Source of the DNA: Ischnura elegans
Taxonomy: Eukaryota; Arthropoda; Insecta; Odonata; Coenagrionidae
NCBI RefSeq assembly: GCF_921293095.1
Contig: NC_060252.1
Location: forward strand, 81,426,866 to 81,490,865
Length of the DNA: 64,000 nucleotides
Direction of reading: 5' to 3'
This document shows positions 61,068 to 64,000 of this stretch, in pieces. Position 1 is the stretch's first letter. Each line of letters starts with the position of its first letter. The notes beneath the pieces are model-generated. The model made no database searches and had not been told where the DNA came from. It saw only the letters and a list, made by a program, of their open reading frames with translations. The translations under genes and the position numbers were made by a program.

Positions 61068-62734
61068 TTGTAAACCTTTTTTTGTCATCTTCATTTTGAT
61101 TAAATTGCGACAAGCATATTAATAATTTTAATTGAAGCAAGCATAGATACGAGGAAAATTTTTTTATCGTCATAATGGGATACGTGGTCACCCCTCGTCA
61201 AAGCAATTTCATGTTTCTTTCTCTAAAACTTGAGCTTTTCCATGCCTATGCTCCTCTTGAGCCAATGATTCTCACAACTGTTGCCAAAATATGTTCGTAT
61301 TCATAAATGTTACAAGCCTTTCTTTGAATTTTCTTACATATATATACAAAACCTTTAATCTCTGTCCTCTTCCTGAATTAATACCTATGTAGCATCGTTA
61401 TCTTCAAAATCGCAATTTTACCGATGTGAGACGTAATTAATTATTGCAGCACAAAATAACCGAGAACTGTGTTTATTTAAATCTGGGAGTCTCGGTAAAT
61501 TAAAAATTTTCATTTTTAAATAACGATAAATTAAAAAAAGGTTTTTACAAGTTTTTTTTTTACCGCAATATTCTCGCATTCCTTGCTCTTGCCAATCGCG
61601 GTTCCCCTATTTGTTTTTTATTTATTTTTTATTACCCGTGCGTGGTATTCGGTAAGGCAAATTAATAAATCTTTCCACGAAAACGTAATATTTGAGCTTT
61701 TCTAACTCTCATTGTCAATATTAACTCTGTTGCTGTTCATTTTCTCAATCTGTATGTACTTGATTGTACACTTACCGGCTTATTAAACCTGATTCCATGT
61801 CATACGGTTGCTTGCCGTCATTTATTTTCCCACGTCAGAGTTATGAGAAACTTACGAGCCAAATCATTTATTCTGATTATCTCGGTTTTTGAAAACTAAG
61901 ATAAAACATCGTTGGTGAAACACGATACTCACATTTCTGAGATAATAATTTTAACCGAGTTTTTGAAAACTGAGATAATAGAGAATATTAACCGTGTTGG
62001 TGAAACTGGGCCTAAGAGTAGAATCCTTTGAGTTTTTCCCTTCGAACTTGTCAAAAGGTGTGCCTACCCGGCAGGATGTCCAAACACAGAAGTTGTATGA
62101 TTTGATGCAACAAACTACGATGAGAAAACGTAGCAAAGGACGAGTCATACACAAACAGAAGATACACCAACTTATTAATTAACATATTGCTTTTGTTGAA
62201 ATTTATGCGAAGCTAAATTAAAGATTTAGGTTTAAAATCAGAATGAATGACTTGATTTTCAAGCAATTATTGTCTTGCAACAATGAGTTAAAATTTAAAC
62301 AAATGTTCATTTCATTGGAAAAAAACAGCCATCAAGACTCATCCAATTTCCTTACCAATTGATCCACTTTCTACAAAAGGGAACGTATCACTTTACATAG
62401 CATGATGATTTTTTTGTGTATGGCATTACCTCCTTCGCATTGTGTTGCATTAAGCATCATTCACAGATATTTTCACACATATTCCATGATTGAAGTATAA
62501 ATAATGTATATCTTTCTGCACCCTCTTGCAGAGATTGATTAAAATTTAGACAAATGTTCATTTAAATATCGCCTTACATGATGATAAAATGAAAAGTACA
62601 GGACATGTTTTTTAAGTAAGTGCCGTTTTGAAATACAAAAAAGTAAACTTTTTGTAAAAAAATGTAAAAAACTTATGGTGAGCTTGATTGAATCATGTTG
62701 GTTGTTGAGGTGTCATAGAAAGTTCTAGCTCTCC

Positions 62735-63560
62735 AAGTTCACCATAGAAGTGGAAAAGGATGGCTGCCTACCCTCTCTACACATACTGGTGACGAAGAAA
62801 CCTAATGGAAAACTCGGCCACAGAGTCTACCAAAAGGCGACATATACGGACCAATACTTGCATGCGTCCTCACACTACCACCCTACTCAGAAAGAAGCTC
62901 TAATCTCAACATTAGTGCACAGAGCATACTCCATCTCTGACCGAGTCTCACTTCCCTCGGAAAAAAAAGACATTTGGTGTTGGCCCTGGCTAGCAATGGA
63001 TACCACAGTGACATGGTCCTTAAAAAGACCACAAAGAAAGAAAGAAAACTCAAAAATATGACACCAAGTCCGAAAACGGAGAAACCCAAGGCAGCAGGTT
63101 ATGCTACAATCCCCTATGTGGCAGACACTAGCGAAAAGATCGTGAGACTCCTCCGAAAATTCAATGTTAAAACACACTTCAACTGTATTAAGAAGACTGG
63201 AGAACTTCTACCAACTCCTAAGAACCGTATCTCACCTCACGCCTATGAAGGAGTTTACGAAATTCAATGCAGTTGCGAAATGTCATACATCAGGCGAGCT
63301 GTGAAGTGCCGCATACAAGAACATAGAAGAGCGGTGAAAAATAAACAATTCCATCTGTCCGCTGTAGCTGAGCATACTCTTGAGTGAACTAGGACACAAC
63401 ATCAACTAGGAAGAAACATAAGTCATTGCCAGAGAATCCCGATATTTTCCCAGGATCATTCGAGAGGCTATTGAAATATCTAAACATCCCCATAATTTCA
63501 CTTGCATAACTCATTTCGACCTGAAGACGCCTGCTGCAATGCAGGAGAAACTGTTGTCTC
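62735..63560 (+). pseudogene. Penelope-like element 2, 5'-truncated and decayed
   Basis: It starts after the RT active site: FTIEVEKDGCLPSLHILVTK corresponds to the 'MExExxGxLPFLD' motif, then GHRVYQKATYTDQYLHASSH, a frameshift near 62960, the linker, and a GIY-YIG nuclease remnant (GVYEIQCSCEMSYIRRAVKC at about 63253-63312, with R where the motif glycine should be), ending near 63387. A hammerhead-like motif follows at 63521-63551. It shares its order with the element at 18.6-20.1 kb but is a different, diverged family. Confidence 0.87.
63521..63551 (+). ncRNA. Hammerhead-ribozyme-like motif
   Basis: CTGAAGACG, stem CCTGC/GCAGG closing a TGCAAT loop, then AGAAAC. The CUGAnGA and GAAAC core boxes are both present. 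It is at the 3' end of Penelope-like element 2, where such motifs are known in this class. Catalytic competence cannot be judged by eye. Confidence 0.5.
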
Positions 63561-64000
63561 TAACACAACTAAGACGCGGTGAAACCCAGAAAATGCAGCC
63601 TACATTCATCATCACGGTATTTACTGTTCCCAAGCTCCAATGCTCTTGAGGCCCCAAATGGGATTACCACACAGAACATAAGAAGTACTTAGGCGAGAAC
63701 ATGATTCTGAGCTACAGCAATATGCTGGCAGACATTAGATTTGATAAGCCATCCATTGTGGTTGTATTTGAAAATATCACTGCCATTATCACTCTAGCTT
63801 GGTACGATATCATTCATTTCAATCTGATACCTTTGTTTTGATACTAATGATTACACCCAATTGTAGAGATGCATATTCTTTGAGAAACTTGAAAAACTAT
63901 TAAGTTCAATTGAGACCAGTTTTCTCTTCGAGAGTGAGGTTATCATGAGCAAAAGTAGAAAGTAATCGCTTAAATCTATGATTAGCTGCCTCTTAACATA

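Larger units (their letters stand above)
60396..62012. mobile_element. Harbinger-type element, TAA duplication
   Basis: The inverted ends are GGGCCAGTTTCACCAACGAG and, inversely, GGCCCAGTTTCACCAACACG, both followed by GTTAAT. The 3-bp duplication is TAA (60393-60395, 62013-62015). Three-bp TWA duplications are characteristic of PIF/Harbinger. The subterminal CTCGGTTTT / AAACCGAGT motif recurs. It contains a short open frame at 60585-60875 and a tRNA-like insert. Confidence 0.8.

Noticed and set aside
59171-64000. Upstream TDRD3 exons (OB-fold/DUF1767)
   Set aside because: I scanned the minus strand for the expected proline- and tryptophan-containing motifs and found none. These exons probably lie beyond the window.

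Overview
The window is nuclear DNA of an animal, most likely an arthropod and probably an insect. It is AT-rich, intron-rich and crowded with transposons, and it carries a nuclear copy of an insect-like mitochondrial cox1. The species cannot be named from the sequence.

The only host gene I can reconstruct is on the minus strand from about 59.2 kb down to 30.1 kb: an orthologue of TDRD3, the Tudor-domain scaffold that partners topoisomerase 3-beta. Eight coding exons could be placed by hand (59048-59170, 58844-58957, 55722-55926, 54283-54779, 47803-48363, 39450-39560, 35734-35827, 30083-30303). All junctions have GT/AG borders and matching phase. Together they give 641 residues: a conserved linker, a UBA domain, the LFDFLE motif, long low-complexity RG/Q/G-rich stretches, a Tudor domain split over two exons, and a C-terminal tail. 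The N-terminal OB-fold/DUF1767 part is not found and should lie beyond 64 kb.

The introns hold most of the recognisable mobile DNA. These are two almost identical copies of one non-LTR retrotransposon (about 43.8-46.83 kb and 56.02-57.89 kb), three Tigger/pogo-type elements, a Tigger-like MITE, a 2.1 kb foldback element with about 718 bp arms, a piggyBac-type MITE, a Harbinger-type element, a 400 bp foldback carrying hammerhead-like motifs, tRNA-derived SINE-like pieces and a Penelope-like fragment. Target-site duplications could be read for many of them.

The part downstream of TDRD3 (1-30 kb) contains the cox1 NUMT (1.85-2.33 kb), decayed LINE reverse transcriptases on both strands, a decayed Penelope-like element with mutated active-site motifs (18.6-20.1 kb), an internally deleted mariner (25.9-26.8 kb) and six short hAT-type MITEs with 8-bp target duplications. 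A few short coding-like stretches (near 1.4 kb and 5.3-5.8 kb) have no recognised identity.

No bacterial-type operon, CRISPR array, rRNA or intact tRNA gene was seen. No clearly new biochemical system is evident. The most unusual structures are the 2.1 kb foldback element, the hammerhead-motif foldback and the pair of near-identical LINEs in direct orientation around three TDRD3 coding exons.
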